Made by a program: the position numbers and the translations under genes. 64,000 bases of DNA. Origin: Cryobacterium psychrotolerans (GTDB lineage: Bacteria; Actinomycetota; Actinomycetes; Actinomycetales; Microbacteriaceae). Under the pieces are notes generated by a model, which had not been told where the DNA came from, did no database searches, and was given only the letters and a program-made list of their open reading frames with translations. Below, piece by piece: positions 50,002-58,995 of this stretch (the stretch's first letter is position 1; each line of letters opens with the position of its first letter). The stretch is from contig NZ_FNFU01000012.1 of NCBI RefSeq assembly GCF_900101115.1, positions 1 to 64,000 on the forward strand. Reading direction: 5' to 3'.

Positions 50002-50428
50002 TGTTGCTCCCGGTGAGGTCGTCGAGGTGTCGGGCGATGCCGGAGCGGTGCGGAACCCCGCCGATTCGGGCCCGAACCCGGCCGTCGCCGTCGAGGATGA
50101 GCGTGGTCGGTGTCTGCATGACCCGGTACCGGTTGGCGAGGTCCGCGCGGTGGGTCAGGTCGACATCGAGGTGAGCGACGCCGGGGCGCGAGCTCGCGAC
50201 TCCGGCCAGCAGTCGGCTCGTGCCGGGGCAGCGCGCGCACAGCTCGGTGGAGAACTGGAGCAGGGTGGCGTTCCGGCCGAACGGGACGTCGCTGGCAACA
50301 TCCGTCGGCGTGATGACCACCCCGGAGACCGTCGCGATTCGCCCCTGCCGGGCACGCCAGACCAGGCCCAGCGCGGTCGCGGCCGCGACGAGCGCCAGGA
50401 TGACGGTGAGCGCGGTGAGAGGATTCAT
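49982..50428 (-). CDS. Membrane-anchored thioredoxin-like protein
   Basis: A 148-residue protein with an N-terminal membrane anchor (LTALTVILALVAAATALGLVWRA) and a thioredoxin domain containing the active-site CARC in QFSTELCARCPGTSRLLAG (Cys64 and Cys67 region) and the cis-proline in MQTPTTLILDGDGRV. The orientation places the domain most likely on the cytoplasmic or outer face depending on topology, which sequence alone does not settle. It is the first gene of a pair with the DUF4395 membrane protein, which it overlaps, and lies divergent from thyX. Confidence 0.85.
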   Translation of the reverse strand: MNPLTALTVILALVAAATALGLVWRARQGRIATVSGVVITPTDVASDVPFGRNATLLQFSTELCARCPGTSRLLAGVASSRPGVAHLDVDLTHRADLANRYRVMQTPTTLILDGDGRVRARIGGVPHRSGIARHLDDLTGSNNVSLAR

Positions 50429-50529
50429 GCTCGCAACGTTACGCGGGCAAACTCCGGATCCCGGTCTGTGACAACAGGTTACGCGGGACCGGGCGGCGAG
50501 CCACGGCTCGGCGGGCACGCGGCACCGGG

Positions 50530-50535
50530 TATCGT
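50530..50535 (+). promoter_or_regulatory. Candidate -10 element for thyX
   Basis: TATCGT lies 7 nt before the GTG at 50543; leaderless arrangement. Confidence 0.5.
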
Positions 50536-50542
50536 TTACGCC

Positions 50543-51280
50543 GTGCCTGAGATTGAGTTTCGCTCCGATGTGACCGTTGAACTGGTTCGCGCCAGCGCCC
50601 ACGACTCCGACGTGCTGTTCGCAGCCCGGGTGTCGACCCAGGGCGAGCAAACCCTCGAGGAGAGCCGCCTGGAGGGCTCGGAATCCGAGGCCGACCTGAA
50701 GCGCGACCGTGGGTTGATCAATTACCTGATGCGCGACCGGCACGGTTCGCCGTTCGAGCACAACTCGATGACCTTCTACGTGCAGGCGCCGATCTTCGTG
50801 TTCCGCGAGTTCATGCGCCACCGCATCGCCTCCTACAACGAAGAATCGGGCCGCTACCGCGAGCTGAACCCGGTCTTCTACGTTCCCGCCCCCGAGCGCA
50901 ACCTGCTCCAGGTCGGCAAGCCGGGAGCCTACGACTTCCTGCCCGGCTCTGCCGAGCAGACCGCCCTGGTCGAGCAGCAGACCCGCGACGTGTCCGTGCA
51001 CGCCTACGGCGCCTACCAGCGGATGCTGGAGGCCGGCGTCGCCCGCGAAGTCGCGCGGATCATCCTGCCGCTGAACATCTACTCGTCGATGTACGTCACC
51101 ATGAACGCCCGCTCGCTGATGAACTTCCTCAGCCTGCGCACGAAGCGCGAAGGGACGCACTTCCCGTCGTTCCCGCAGCGCGAGATCGAAATGTGCGCGG
51201 AGAAGATGGAGGACTTCTTCGCCGAACTCATGCCGCTCACCTACGACGCGTTCAACACGAACGGCAGAGTCGCCCCCTGA
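50543..51280 (+). CDS. thyX: Flavin-dependent thymidylate synthase ThyX
   Basis: A 245-residue FAD-dependent enzyme converting dUMP to dTMP with methylenetetrahydrofolate. The ThyX motif RHRIASYNEESGRY begins at residue 92 (RHR 92-94, Ser102), preceded by HGSPFEHNSMTFYVQAPIFVFREFM. The C-terminal part RIILPLNIYSSMYVTMNARSLMNFLSLR is also diagnostic. Start GTG at 50543 behind TATCGT. The gene is followed by a 106-nt spacer with short GTGTTGCG-type repeats, then dapA, the conserved actinobacterial order. Confidence 0.96.
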   Translation: MPEIEFRSDVTVELVRASAHDSDVLFAARVSTQGEQTLEESRLEGSESEADLKRDRGLINYLMRDRHGSPFEHNSMTFYVQAPIFVFREFMRHRIASYNEESGRYRELNPVFYVPAPERNLLQVGKPGAYDFLPGSAEQTALVEQQTRDVSVHAYGAYQRMLEAGVAREVARIILPLNIYSSMYVTMNARSLMNFLSLRTKREGTHFPSFPQREIEMCAEKMEDFFAELMPLTYDAFNTNGRVAP

Positions 51281-51299
51281 CCTCTGGGCCAGGGGCCCC

Positions 51300-51347
51300 G
51301 TGTCGCCGCCCGTGTTGCGGCCTGTGTTGCGACCCCGTGTTACGACC
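51300..51347 (+). repeat. Imperfect tandem repeat between thyX and dapA
   Basis: About four degenerate units of roughly 13 nt with core CSTGTTGCGRC (CCCGTGTCGCCG, CCCGTGTTGCGG, CCTGTGTTGCGA, CCCGTGTTACGA). It precedes the dapA -10 box by about 28 nt. Confidence 0.65.
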
Positions 51348-51374
51348 GGGCTGCAGGCAAACCCGCCGAGCCGC

Positions 51375-51380
51375 TAGCCT
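51375..51380 (+). promoter_or_regulatory. Candidate -10 element for dapA
   Basis: TAGCCT lies 6 nt before the GTG at 51387; leaderless arrangement. Confidence 0.55.
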
Positions 51381-51386
51381 GTAATC

Positions 51387-52364
51387 GTGACTACGCCATC
51401 GAATCCATTCGGCCAGGTGCTCGTCGCCCTGGTGACTCCCTTCACTGCCGACGGGGAAGTCGACTGGCCCGGCGTCGCCCAGCACATCGACGATGTGATC
51501 CGGGCGGGAGCGGACGGCATCGTCGTCACCGGCACCACCGGCGAGACCTCCACCCTGACCGACCCGGAGAAGATCCGCCTGGTCGAGGTCGGCAAGGATG
51601 TCTCCGCCGGCCGGGCGAAAATCATCACCGGCGGCGGTTCCAACGAGACCGCCCATGCCATGCAGCTCGCCAAGCAGAGCGAGAAGGCGGGCGCCGACGG
51701 CAACATGATCGTCACCCCGTACTACAACAAGCCCACCCAGGCCGGCGTGCTCACCCACTTCCGCATGATCGCGGATGCCACCGACCTCCCGGTCATCCTC
51801 TATGACATCCCGGGCCGCACCGGCATCCCGATCGAGTACGCGACCATCCTCCGCGCCGCCAAGCACCCGAACATCCTCGCCGTGAAGGACGCCAAGGGCG
51901 ACCTCGCCCAGGTCAGCCGGGTGCTCAACCAGACCGACCTGTTGTACTTCTCCGGCGACGACCCCAACGTGCTGCCGCACCTGGCCATCGGCGCCACCGG
52001 GCTGATCGGCGTCACCGCGAATATCGCGGCCACCCCCTACCGGCAGATGGTCGACGCGGTCAACGCCGGCGACCTGAAGACGGCCACCGCCGCCCACAAG
52101 CAACTCGAACCGCTGGTGCGGGCGTGCATGACCCACGTGCCGGGCACCGTCGCGGTGAAGTACATCCTGCACGGCCTCGGCCGGATCGGCAGCCCGCGCG
52201 TGCGCCTGCCCCTCGTCGGGCCGGAAGAGTGGGAAGCCGCCCAGATCGAAGACGAAATCGACCTGGTCACCGGCATCCCGGGCGTGGACTTCTCCAACTT
52301 CCGGCCCGACCGCAACGCCGCGGCCGGAGGGGCGCTGCCCAGGATCGCCGGCACGACCCGCTAA
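51387..52364 (+). CDS. dapA: 4-hydroxy-tetrahydrodipicolinate synthase
   Basis: A 325-residue TIM-barrel aldolase that condenses pyruvate with aspartate semialdehyde in the lysine pathway. The Schiff-base lysine is Lys167 in ILAVKDAKGD, with Tyr139 in ILYDIPGRTG and the GTTGETSTL segment (about 49-57). The C-terminal tail is slightly extended. GTG start at 51387, 6 nt from TAGCCT. The RNase J gene follows after 23 nt, as in other Actinobacteria. Its substrate aspartate semialdehyde is shared with the EctB-type transaminase encoded at 11054. Confidence 0.96.
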   Translation: MTTPSNPFGQVLVALVTPFTADGEVDWPGVAQHIDDVIRAGADGIVVTGTTGETSTLTDPEKIRLVEVGKDVSAGRAKIITGGGSNETAHAMQLAKQSEKAGADGNMIVTPYYNKPTQAGVLTHFRMIADATDLPVILYDIPGRTGIPIEYATILRAAKHPNILAVKDAKGDLAQVSRVLNQTDLLYFSGDDPNVLPHLAIGATGLIGVTANIAATPYRQMVDAVNAGDLKTATAAHKQLEPLVRACMTHVPGTVAVKYILHGLGRIGSPRVRLPLVGPEEWEAAQIEDEIDLVTGIPGVDFSNFRPDRNAAAGGALPRIAGTTR

Positions 52365-52387
52365 ACGAAAGAGCCCCGGGAGGGCAT

Positions 52388-54064
52388 ATGCCAGGCGACG
52401 TATACGAACCGGCCGCACTCGAGCCCGGGACCCTCCGGATCATCCCGATCGGAGGCCTGGGCGAAATCGGCCGGAACATGACCTCCTTCGAGATCAACGG
52501 CAAGATCCTGATCGTGGACTGCGGCGTGCTGTTCCCCGAGGAGCACCAGCCGGGCGTCGACCTGATCCTGCCGGACTTCGGCCCCATCCGAGACCGCCTG
52601 GGCGACATCCTCGGCGTCGTGCTCACGCACGGCCATGAGGACCACATCGGTGCCGTCCCGTACCTGCTCAAACTCCGCCAGGACATCCCCCTGATCGGCT
52701 CCGGGCTCACCCTCGCGTTCATCGAGGCCAAGCTCAAGGAGCACCGGATCACCCCGTACACGCTGCAGGTGGCCGAGGGGCAGACCGAGCGGCTCGGCCC
52801 GTTCAGCCTGGAGTTCGTCGCCGTCAACCACTCGATTCCCGACGCCCTCGCCGTGGCGATCAAGACCGAGGGCGGCACGGTGCTGCACACGGGCGACTTC
52901 AAGATGGACCAGCTGCCCCTGGACGGCCGGCTCACCGACCTGCGCGAATTCGCGCGCCTCGGCACCGAGGGCGTCGACCTGTTCCTGGTCGACTCGACCA
53001 ACGCGGATGTCCCCGGCTTCACCCCGTCCGAGCGCCTGATCGGGCCCGTGCTGGAGGACGTGATCGCCCGGGCGCCGCGCCGGGTCATCGTCGCCAGCTT
53101 CTCCAGCCACGTGCACCGGGTGCAGCAGGTCCTCGACGCCGCGCACGCCAACGGCCGCCGGGTGGCGTTGCTCGGCCGCTCGATGGTGCGCAACATGACC
53201 ATCGCCGCCGACCTCGGCTACCTCAAAGTGCCGGAGGGGGTGCTGGTCGACTTCAAGAAGGCCGGCAACATCCCAGGCGACAAGATCGTCTACATGTCGA
53301 CCGGCTCCCAGGGCGAGCCGATGGCGGTGCTCAGCCGGATGGTCAACCGGGACCACCAGATCGAGGTCGGCCACGGCGACACCGTCGTCCTGGCCTCCAG
53401 CCTCATCCCCGGCAACGAGAACGCGGTCTACCGGATCATCGACGGCCTGACCAGGCTCGGTGCGAACGTGGTGCACAAGGGCAACGCGAAGGTGCACGTC
53501 TCCGGGCACGCCGCCGCCGGGGAGCTGCTGTACTGCTACAACATCGTCAAGCCGAAGAACGTGCTGCCGGTGCACGGCGAATACCGTCACCTCGTCGCGA
53601 ACGCCCGGCTGGCCATGGACAGCGGCGTGCCCGAGGCGAACACCATCCTCGCCGAGGACGGCACCGTGATTGACCTGCGGGACGGAATCGCCCGCACGGT
53701 CGGCCAGCTCGACATCGGCTACGTGTACGTGGACGGGTCGACGGTGGGCGAGATCACCGACGCCGACCTCAAGGATCGCCGCACGCTGGCCGAGGAGGGG
53801 TTCATCTCGATCATCATCGTCGTCGACGCCAACACCGGGAAGGTCATCGTCGGGCCGGAGATCCACGCGAAAGGGTTCGCCGAGGATGACGCCGTCTTCG
53901 ACGCGGTCAAGCCGAAAATCGTGGCGGCCCTCGCCGAGGCCGCCCACAGCGGAGTGCGGGACCCGTACGCGCTGCAACAGGCCGTGCGCCGGGTAGTCGG
54001 CCGCTGGGTGAACGTGTCGTTCCGCCGCCGCCCGATGATCGTGCCCCTCGTCATCGAGGCCTGA
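52388..54064 (+). CDS. rnj: Ribonuclease J
   Basis: A 558-residue metallo-beta-lactamase/beta-CASP nuclease with endo- and 5'-3' exoribonuclease activity in mRNA turnover and rRNA maturation. The zinc motif HGHEDH is at 81-86, further ligands are in HTGDFKMD and near VHVSGHAAAGELL. The beta-CASP part includes IVASFSSHVHRVQQVLDAA and the GSQGEPMAVLSRM motif. The C-terminal domain from about 450 is present. AGAGCCCCGGGAGGGC precedes the ATG at 52388. It follows dapA and precedes ftsK, the canonical order. Confidence 0.95.
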   Translation: MPGDVYEPAALEPGTLRIIPIGGLGEIGRNMTSFEINGKILIVDCGVLFPEEHQPGVDLILPDFGPIRDRLGDILGVVLTHGHEDHIGAVPYLLKLRQDIPLIGSGLTLAFIEAKLKEHRITPYTLQVAEGQTERLGPFSLEFVAVNHSIPDALAVAIKTEGGTVLHTGDFKMDQLPLDGRLTDLREFARLGTEGVDLFLVDSTNADVPGFTPSERLIGPVLEDVIARAPRRVIVASFSSHVHRVQQVLDAAHANGRRVALLGRSMVRNMTIAADLGYLKVPEGVLVDFKKAGNIPGDKIVYMSTGSQGEPMAVLSRMVNRDHQIEVGHGDTVVLASSLIPGNENAVYRIIDGLTRLGANVVHKGNAKVHVSGHAAAGELLYCYNIVKPKNVLPVHGEYRHLVANARLAMDSGVPEANTILAEDGTVIDLRDGIARTVGQLDIGYVYVDGSTVGEITDADLKDRRTLAEEGFISIIIVVDANTGKVIVGPEIHAKGFAEDDAVFDAVKPKIVAALAEAAHSGVRDPYALQQAVRRVVGRWVNVSFRRRPMIVPLVIEA

Positions 54065-54097
54065 CCCGCGCCCCTCCCGCCCGCCTCCCGGGTTGAC

Positions 54098-54146
54098 TTG
54101 CGGAAAAAGTACCTTCGTCGAGCCCGGGAAGGTACTTTGTCCGCAA
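54098..54146. repeat. Palindrome, family D/E, copy 2
   Basis: Arms TTGCGGAAAAAGTACCTTC (54098-54116) and its complement (54128-54146) pair over 19 bp with one mismatch around the 11-nt loop GTCGAGCCCGG. The inner TACCTTC/GAAGGTA matches the core of the element at 34374 with a compensating base-pair change. In the 168-nt gap between RNase J and ftsK, just upstream of the ftsK promoter. Confidence 0.92.
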
Positions 54147-54219
54147 TTCAGCGGGCGATGGATGGGCAGCAAGCCGTGACGGGTGGGCGTGGGCTGCCGA
54201 ACAACGGCGCGGGCGGCGG

Positions 54220-54225
54220 TACCTT
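54220..54225 (+). promoter_or_regulatory. Candidate -10 element for ftsK
   Basis: TACCTT lies 7 nt before the ATG at 54233; leaderless arrangement. The downstream TTAGATT is too close to the start codon. Confidence 0.45.
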
Positions 54226-54232
54226 AGATTCC

Positions 54233-57091
54233 ATGGCTACGAGCACTAAGTCGACCGGTCGCGCGCGCACCACGCCCGCACGCGGCACCCCGGCGCGGAA
54301 GCCCGTCGCCAGGACGGCGACCCAGAAGACCGTGAAGTTCGAACCGAAGCCGGCCCTGCCCGTGCGCATCTGGATGGCGCTCGCCCACGTGACCGGCGGC
54401 GCCGCCCGCGCCCTCGGCCCCGAGCAGCTGTCCAAAGAGGAGCGCCGCGACGGACTGCCGTTCTTCCTCGTGCTGCTCTCGATCGTCGGTGCCGTGATCG
54501 AGTGGTTCCTGATCAACAGCCCCGTCGCCAGGACCCTCGACGCCTGGACCTTCGGCGGGCTGTTCGGGCGGGTCGCCTTCGCGCTGCCCGTGATCATGCT
54601 GCTGTTCGCAATCTGGCTGTTCCGCAAGCCCAGTTCGATCCACGACAACGGCCGCGTCGGCATCGGCCTGTCCGTCCTGCTGGTCTCGGTGTCCGGGCTC
54701 TCCCACATCTTTGGCGGGATGCCGGCACCCAGCGAGGGCATGGAGCGGCTCGCCCTGGCCGGAGGCGTGATCGGCTGGATGATCGCGGCCCCACTCACCT
54801 TTCTCACCACCTCGATCGGCGCGACGATCATCGTCATCCTGCTGCTCATCCTCAGCCTCTTCATCATCACCAGGACGCCGCCGAACAAGCTGCCGGAACG
54901 GCTGCGCGAACTGTACGCCTGGCTCTTCGGCGCGCAGCTGCCGGACGCAGAGGAACGCCAGGCCACCCGGGACGCCAAGGCCGGGAAGACCGCGCAGGTC
55001 GAACTCGACGGTGTCGACGGCGACAACACCGGCGGCGACAACAGCGCGCTGCCCTGGTGGAGGCGCAACAACAGCAAGCGCGAGGAAGACCCCGACTTCG
55101 ACGGGCCGATCAGCGTCGACGCGCGAGGCAAGGCCCGGGACGCCGACTCCGGCACCGTGGACCCGCTCAGGGACCTGCTCGGCGGCGACGGAACCGGGGG
55201 CTTCGCCACCGCCCTCGAGCCGGCGGAGACCCCGGCCGACCCGCGCAGCGACCACTACGGCACCGAGGTGCTCGAAGACCTGGTGCGGGCCGAGGACGCG
55301 GTCAAGCGCTTCACCGGCGAGGTCGAGCCGCACGCGTCCGCGATCGGCCTCCACGCCGACGACCCGACGGGCCTGACCGAGGTGCTGCCCGGCTTCGAGG
55401 AACTGGAGGCGGCCCTGGCCGCTCCGCCCGCCGAGGCGACCGCGCCCACCGCGCCGCAGCCGACCGTCCCCTACGTGCTGCCGTCGGCGATGACCCTGAT
55501 CGCCGGGCCCCCGGCCAAGGCCAGGTCCGCCGCCAACGACGACATCGTCCGGTCGATCACCGAGGTGCTGCGCCAGTTCCAGGTCGACGCAAAGGTCACC
55601 GGGTTCTCCCGCGGCCCGACCGTGACGCAGTACGAGATCGAACTCGGCCCCGGCGTCAAGGTGGAACGGGTCACCGCCCTGAGCAAGAACCTCTCCTACG
55701 CCGTCGCCTCGAACGAGGTGCGCATCCTCTCGCCCATCCCGGGCAAGAGCGCCATCGGCATCGAAATCCCGAACACCGACCGCGAAATCGTCACCCTGGG
55801 CGATGTGCTGCGCTCGGCGACGGCCACGAACAGCACCCACCCGATGACCATCGGCGTCGGCAAGGACGTCGGCGGCGGCTTCGTCATCGCCAACCTCGCC
55901 AAGATGCCCCACCTCCTCGTCGCCGGCTCGACCGGCTCCGGCAAGTCCAGCTTCGTGAACTCGATGATCACCAGCCTGCTCATGCGCGCCAAGCCCAGCG
56001 AGGTGCGGATGGTGCTGATCGACCCGAAGCGGGTCGAGCTCGCCGCGTACGCCGGCGTCCCGCACCTGATCACGCCCATCATCACGAACGCGAAAAAGGC
56101 CGCCGAGGCCCTGCAGTGGGTCGTCAAAGAAATGGACATGCGCTACGACGACCTGGCCAGCTTCGGCTTCCGTCACATCGACGACTTCAACAAGGCCGTC
56201 GTGGGCAACGAGATCGTGCTGCCGGCGGGCAGCGCCCGCACGCTCAAGCCCTACCCGTACCTGCTCGTGGTCGTCGACGAGCTCGCCGACCTCATGATGG
56301 TGGCCCCGCGCGACGTCGAAGACTCGATCGTGCGGATCACCCAGCTCGCGCGCGCATCCGGAATCCACCTGGTGCTCGCCACCCAGCGCCCCAGCGTCGA
56401 CGTCGTCACCGGCCTGATCAAGGCCAATGTGCCCTCGCGCCTCGCCTTCGCCGTGACCAGCGTCACCGACTCCCGCGTCATCCTCGACCAGCCCGGCGCC
56501 GACAAGCTCATCGGCCAGGGAGACGCCCTGTTCCTGCCGATGGGCGCCTCCAAGGCGATCCGGGTGCAGGGCGCCTGGGTCAACGAGGCCGAGATCGAGA
56601 AGGTCGTCAAGCACGTGACCCGCCAGGCGCGCCCCGACTACCGGCCGGATGTCGCCATGGAGGCCCCCCGCAAGGAGATCGACTCCGACATCGGCGACGA
56701 CCTCGAGGTGCTGCTCGCGGCCGCCGAGCTCGTGGTGTCCACGCAGTTCGGGTCGACCTCGATGCTCCAGCGCAAGCTGCGCGTGGGCTTCGCCAAGGCC
56801 GGCCGCTTGATGGACCTGCTCGAGTCGCGGGAGATCGTCGGTCCCTCGGAGGGGTCGAAGGCGCGCGACGTGCTCGTCAGCGCCGAGCAGCTGCCGAGCG
56901 TGCTCGCCAAGCTGCGCGGATCGGACGCGGAGCACCACGCCGCGGAGCAGCGCGCGGCCGCGTACCCGCCGGCCAATGCCGCCCCGGATCCGCGCTACGC
57001 CGACGACCCGGTCGCGAAAATGACCGAAGACTATCCTGAAGAGGACGCCTCCTCCGACGAAGACGCCTGGCAACTGACCGACAGGGATTGA
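54233..57091 (+). CDS. ftsK: DNA translocase FtsK/SpoIIIE
   Basis: A 952-residue septal DNA pump. After a basic N-terminus, four transmembrane helices lie between about 80 and 220 (such as [18 protein letters not shown] and [18 protein letters not shown]). An acidic linker (about 260-440) precedes the alpha-beta motor domain with Walker [10 protein letters not shown] near 564 and Walker B-type [13 protein letters not shown] near 675. The C-terminal gamma winged-helix ([23 protein letters not shown]) recognises KOPS-type sequences. All parts are intact. The upstream in-frame extension through the palindrome was rejected. Confidence 0.96.
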   Translation: MATSTKSTGRARTTPARGTPARKPVARTATQKTVKFEPKPALPVRIWMALAHVTGGAARALGPEQLSKEERRDGLPFFLVLLSIVGAVIEWFLINSPVARTLDAWTFGGLFGRVAFALPVIMLLFAIWLFRKPSSIHDNGRVGIGLSVLLVSVSGLSHIFGGMPAPSEGMERLALAGGVIGWMIAAPLTFLTTSIGATIIVILLLILSLFIITRTPPNKLPERLRELYAWLFGAQLPDAEERQATRDAKAGKTAQVELDGVDGDNTGGDNSALPWWRRNNSKREEDPDFDGPISVDARGKARDADSGTVDPLRDLLGGDGTGGFATALEPAETPADPRSDHYGTEVLEDLVRAEDAVKRFTGEVEPHASAIGLHADDPTGLTEVLPGFEELEAALAAPPAEATAPTAPQPTVPYVLPSAMTLIAGPPAKARSAANDDIVRSITEVLRQFQVDAKVTGFSRGPTVTQYEIELGPGVKVERVTALSKNLSYAVASNEVRILSPIPGKSAIGIEIPNTDREIVTLGDVLRSATATNSTHPMTIGVGKDVGGGFVIANLAKMPHLLVAGSTGSGKSSFVNSMITSLLMRAKPSEVRMVLIDPKRVELAAYAGVPHLITPIITNAKKAAEALQWVVKEMDMRYDDLASFGFRHIDDFNKAVVGNEIVLPAGSARTLKPYPYLLVVVDELADLMMVAPRDVEDSIVRITQLARASGIHLVLATQRPSVDVVTGLIKANVPSRLAFAVTSVTDSRVILDQPGADKLIGQGDALFLPMGASKAIRVQGAWVNEAEIEKVVKHVTRQARPDYRPDVAMEAPRKEIDSDIGDDLEVLLAAAELVVSTQFGSTSMLQRKLRVGFAKAGRLMDLLESREIVGPSEGSKARDVLVSAEQLPSVLAKLRGSDAEHHAAEQRAAAYPPANAAPDPRYADDPVAKMTEDYPEEDASSDEDAWQLTDRD

Positions 57092-57095
57092 ACCG

Positions 57096-57695
57096 ATGGC
57101 AACGCCGAACACCGATCCTTCCGCCACGCCGAGCAATTGGAACCTGCCTAACGTGATCACGGTCATTCGCATCCTGATGGCCCCCGTGTTCTTCTGGATG
57201 CTCCTGGCCGACGCCGGTCAGCACGGCTCGCTGCGCTGGGCCGCTGCCGTGGTCTTCATCGTCGCGATCGCGACCGACGGCATCGATGGTGCCATCGCCC
57301 GTCGCCGCAACCTCGTCACCGACCTCGGCAAGCTGCTGGACCCGATCGCGGACAAGGTGCTCACCGGCGGGGCGCTCGTCTGCCTGTCCATCCTCGGAGA
57401 GCTGTGGTGGTGGGTCACGATCGTGATCCTGGTGCGCGAGATCGGCATCACCGTGTTCCGGTTCGTCATGCTCCGCGACCACGTCATCCCTGCCTCCCGC
57501 GGCGGGAAGCTCAAGACCGTCACGCAAGCCGTCGCGATTTCGCTCGCGCTGCTCCCGCTCTGGCTGGTCGTGGGCGAGTGGGTGTACTGGGTCAACTGGA
57601 CCGCCATGGCGCTCGCCCTCATCCTCACCGTCGTGACCGGCGTCGACTACCTCGCGGCCGGCTGGCGCGAGCGCCGGAAGCGCCGCCATGCCTGA
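57096..57695 (+). CDS. pgsA: CDP-diacylglycerol--glycerol-3-phosphate 3-phosphatidyltransferase
   Basis: A 199-residue membrane enzyme of phospholipid synthesis, making phosphatidylglycerol phosphate. The CDP-alcohol phosphotransferase motif DGIDGAIARRRNLVTDLGKLLDPIADK fits DGxxAR(x8)Gx3Dx3D exactly and lies at about residues 61-88. Four to six hydrophobic helices surround it. The start is 4 nt after the ftsK stop and the end overlaps cinA by 8 nt, so ftsK-pgsA-cinA form one transcriptional unit as in related genera. A phosphatidylinositol-phosphate synthase is a less likely alternative. Confidence 0.93.
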   Translation: MATPNTDPSATPSNWNLPNVITVIRILMAPVFFWMLLADAGQHGSLRWAAAVVFIVAIATDGIDGAIARRRNLVTDLGKLLDPIADKVLTGGALVCLSILGELWWWVTIVILVREIGITVFRFVMLRDHVIPASRGGKLKTVTQAVAISLALLPLWLVVGEWVYWVNWTAMALALILTVVTGVDYLAAGWRERRKRRHA

Positions 57696-58239
57696 CCTCC
57701 CGGCCGCCGGCCCCGCCTCCCCGCAGGCCCGGGATGCCGACAGCGCCGATGCCGCGGCCCTCCTGATTGCGGAGCTCACGGCCCGGCACCTCACCATCGC
57801 GGTGGCGGAGTCGCTCACCGGCGGCCTGCTGGTGGCCGAACTCGTTCGCATCCCCGGCGCATCCGTCGTCGTCAATGGGGGAGTGGTGGCCTACCAGACC
57901 GAACTCAAGCACCGCCTCCTCGCGGTGGACAGCAGCATCCTCAACGTGCACGGACCCGTGCACCCCGATGTGGCCATGCAGATGGCGATCGGTGTGCGCA
58001 CGCACCTCGCCGTCGGCGGTGAGCGGGCCGACATTGGCGTTTCTACGACCGGGGTGGCCGGCCCGGATGCCACGGAGGGGCACGCGCCGGGCACGGTGTA
58101 CATCGGCCTGTCGCAGGGCTCCGGGTCCTGGGTGATCCCGCTTCGTCTCGCCGGCGACCGCGACGCGGTTCGCGCGCAGGCCGTCGTGCGCGCCGTCCAG
58201 GCCGTGCGTGAACTACTCGGCCGGGACCCGTCGGAATAG
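57688..58239 (+). CDS. cinA: CinA C-terminal family nicotinamide-nucleotide amidohydrolase
   Basis: A 183-residue protein consisting only of the CinA/PncC C-terminal domain, which deamidates nicotinamide mononucleotide. It has the pattern TIAVAESLTGGLLVAELVRIPGASVVVNGGVVAYQTELKHRLLAV (about 32-76) and GVSTTGVAGPDATEGHAPGTVYIGL. The N-terminal MoCF domain of full CinA is absent, usual for many Actinobacteria. The ATG overlaps the pgsA end. A 184-nt gap with the clgR promoter follows. Confidence 0.93.
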   Translation: MPDLPAAGPASPQARDADSADAAALLIAELTARHLTIAVAESLTGGLLVAELVRIPGASVVVNGGVVAYQTELKHRLLAVDSSILNVHGPVHPDVAMQMAIGVRTHLAVGGERADIGVSTTGVAGPDATEGHAPGTVYIGLSQGSGSWVIPLRLAGDRDAVRAQAVVRAVQAVRELLGRDPSE

Positions 58240-58423
58240 TTCCGCGGAGGGCGTGGTTACAGTCACAAGATTCCCGAGGCCACGGCAGGACATTCACAAG
58301 GAAAGTCCAGTGACCGAGGGTACTCTGGGAGTGTCGGACGGTTGCGGTAACGTAGGCCATCCGCCACCACGAACCCGATCGTGATGGGCACAGTGAGCAC
58401 AGTTGCATGAGAAGGAGGTTCCG

Positions 58424-58732
58424 ATGATTCTTGTACGTCAGGAAATCGGCGATGTACTCAGGGACTTCCGCCTGCAAAAAGGTCGGACCCTTCGCCAGGT
58501 AGCCAGCAAGGCCAGCGTGGCCCTGGGGTATCTCAGCGAAGTCGAGCGTGGTCAGAAGGAAGCTTCTTCTGAGATTCTCGCTTCCGTAGCAGACGCGCTT
58601 GACACCCCGATCTCGGTCATCATGCGTGAAGTCGGCGATCGCCTCGCCGTGATCGAAGGCCTCGAACCGTTCCCGGACACCATCCCCGACGAATTCGTTT
58701 CGACCTTCGACTCCACCATCATGGCCCGCTAG
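58424..58732 (+). CDS. clgR: Cro/CI-type transcriptional regulator ClgR
   Basis: A 102-residue XRE-type activator; in Actinobacteria ClgR controls clp protease genes and part of the DNA-damage response. The helix-turn-helix (EIGDVLRDFRLQKGRTLRQVASKASVALGYLSEVERGQKEASSEILASVADAL) covers residues 7-60. GAAGGAGG precedes the ATG at 58424; the 21-nt longer frame starting with TTG is less credible. The C-terminal Leu-Ala-Ala-like tail that can be cut by Clp is not obvious; the protein ends STIMAR. Upstream 184 nt contain TACTCT and TAACGT as possible -10 boxes. Confidence 0.93.
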   Translation: MILVRQEIGDVLRDFRLQKGRTLRQVASKASVALGYLSEVERGQKEASSEILASVADALDTPISVIMREVGDRLAVIEGLEPFPDTIPDEFVSTFDSTIMAR

Positions 58733-58754
58733 AGCGACCGGCGCTGGGCGAGTT

Positions 58755-58979
58755 GTGCGACTGAGTGAGTTCCGCCAGGCCCTGAAAGACGAGTTCGGCG
58801 ACGCCTACGGCCGGGTGCTCACCCGAGACCTGGTGCTGACCCCCCTGGGCGGTCGCACGGCCGACCAGGCCCTCGCCGGTGGCACGCCCGCCCGCGATGT
58901 CTGGCTCGCGCTCTGCGTCGAAACGGATGTGCCCAAGAGCCGCTGGTACGGCGCGGGGCTGCCCGCCCCGCACAAGTAG
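58755..58979 (+). CDS. DUF3046 family protein
   Basis: A 74-residue soluble protein, full length for DUF3046: MRLSEFRQALKDEFGDAYGRVLTRDLVLTPLGGRTADQALAGG...WLALCVETDVPKSRWYG. The family is restricted to Actinobacteria and nearly always sits between clgR and recA, as here; function unknown, with a link to DNA repair suggested only by position. GTG start at 58755. A DedA gene is placed between it and recA. Confidence 0.9.
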   Translation: MRLSEFRQALKDEFGDAYGRVLTRDLVLTPLGGRTADQALAGGTPARDVWLALCVETDVPKSRWYGAGLPAPHK

Positions 58980-58995
58980 ACCTCAGCGGGACGAG

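Noticed and set aside
54224-57172. A 982-codon open frame on the minus strand opposite ftsK, and many similar long antisense frames across the window
   Set aside because: High-G+C coding DNA leaves antisense frames open by chance. Their translations are low-complexity Arg/Gly/Ala/His-rich with no domain patterns and they oppose clearly recognisable genes.
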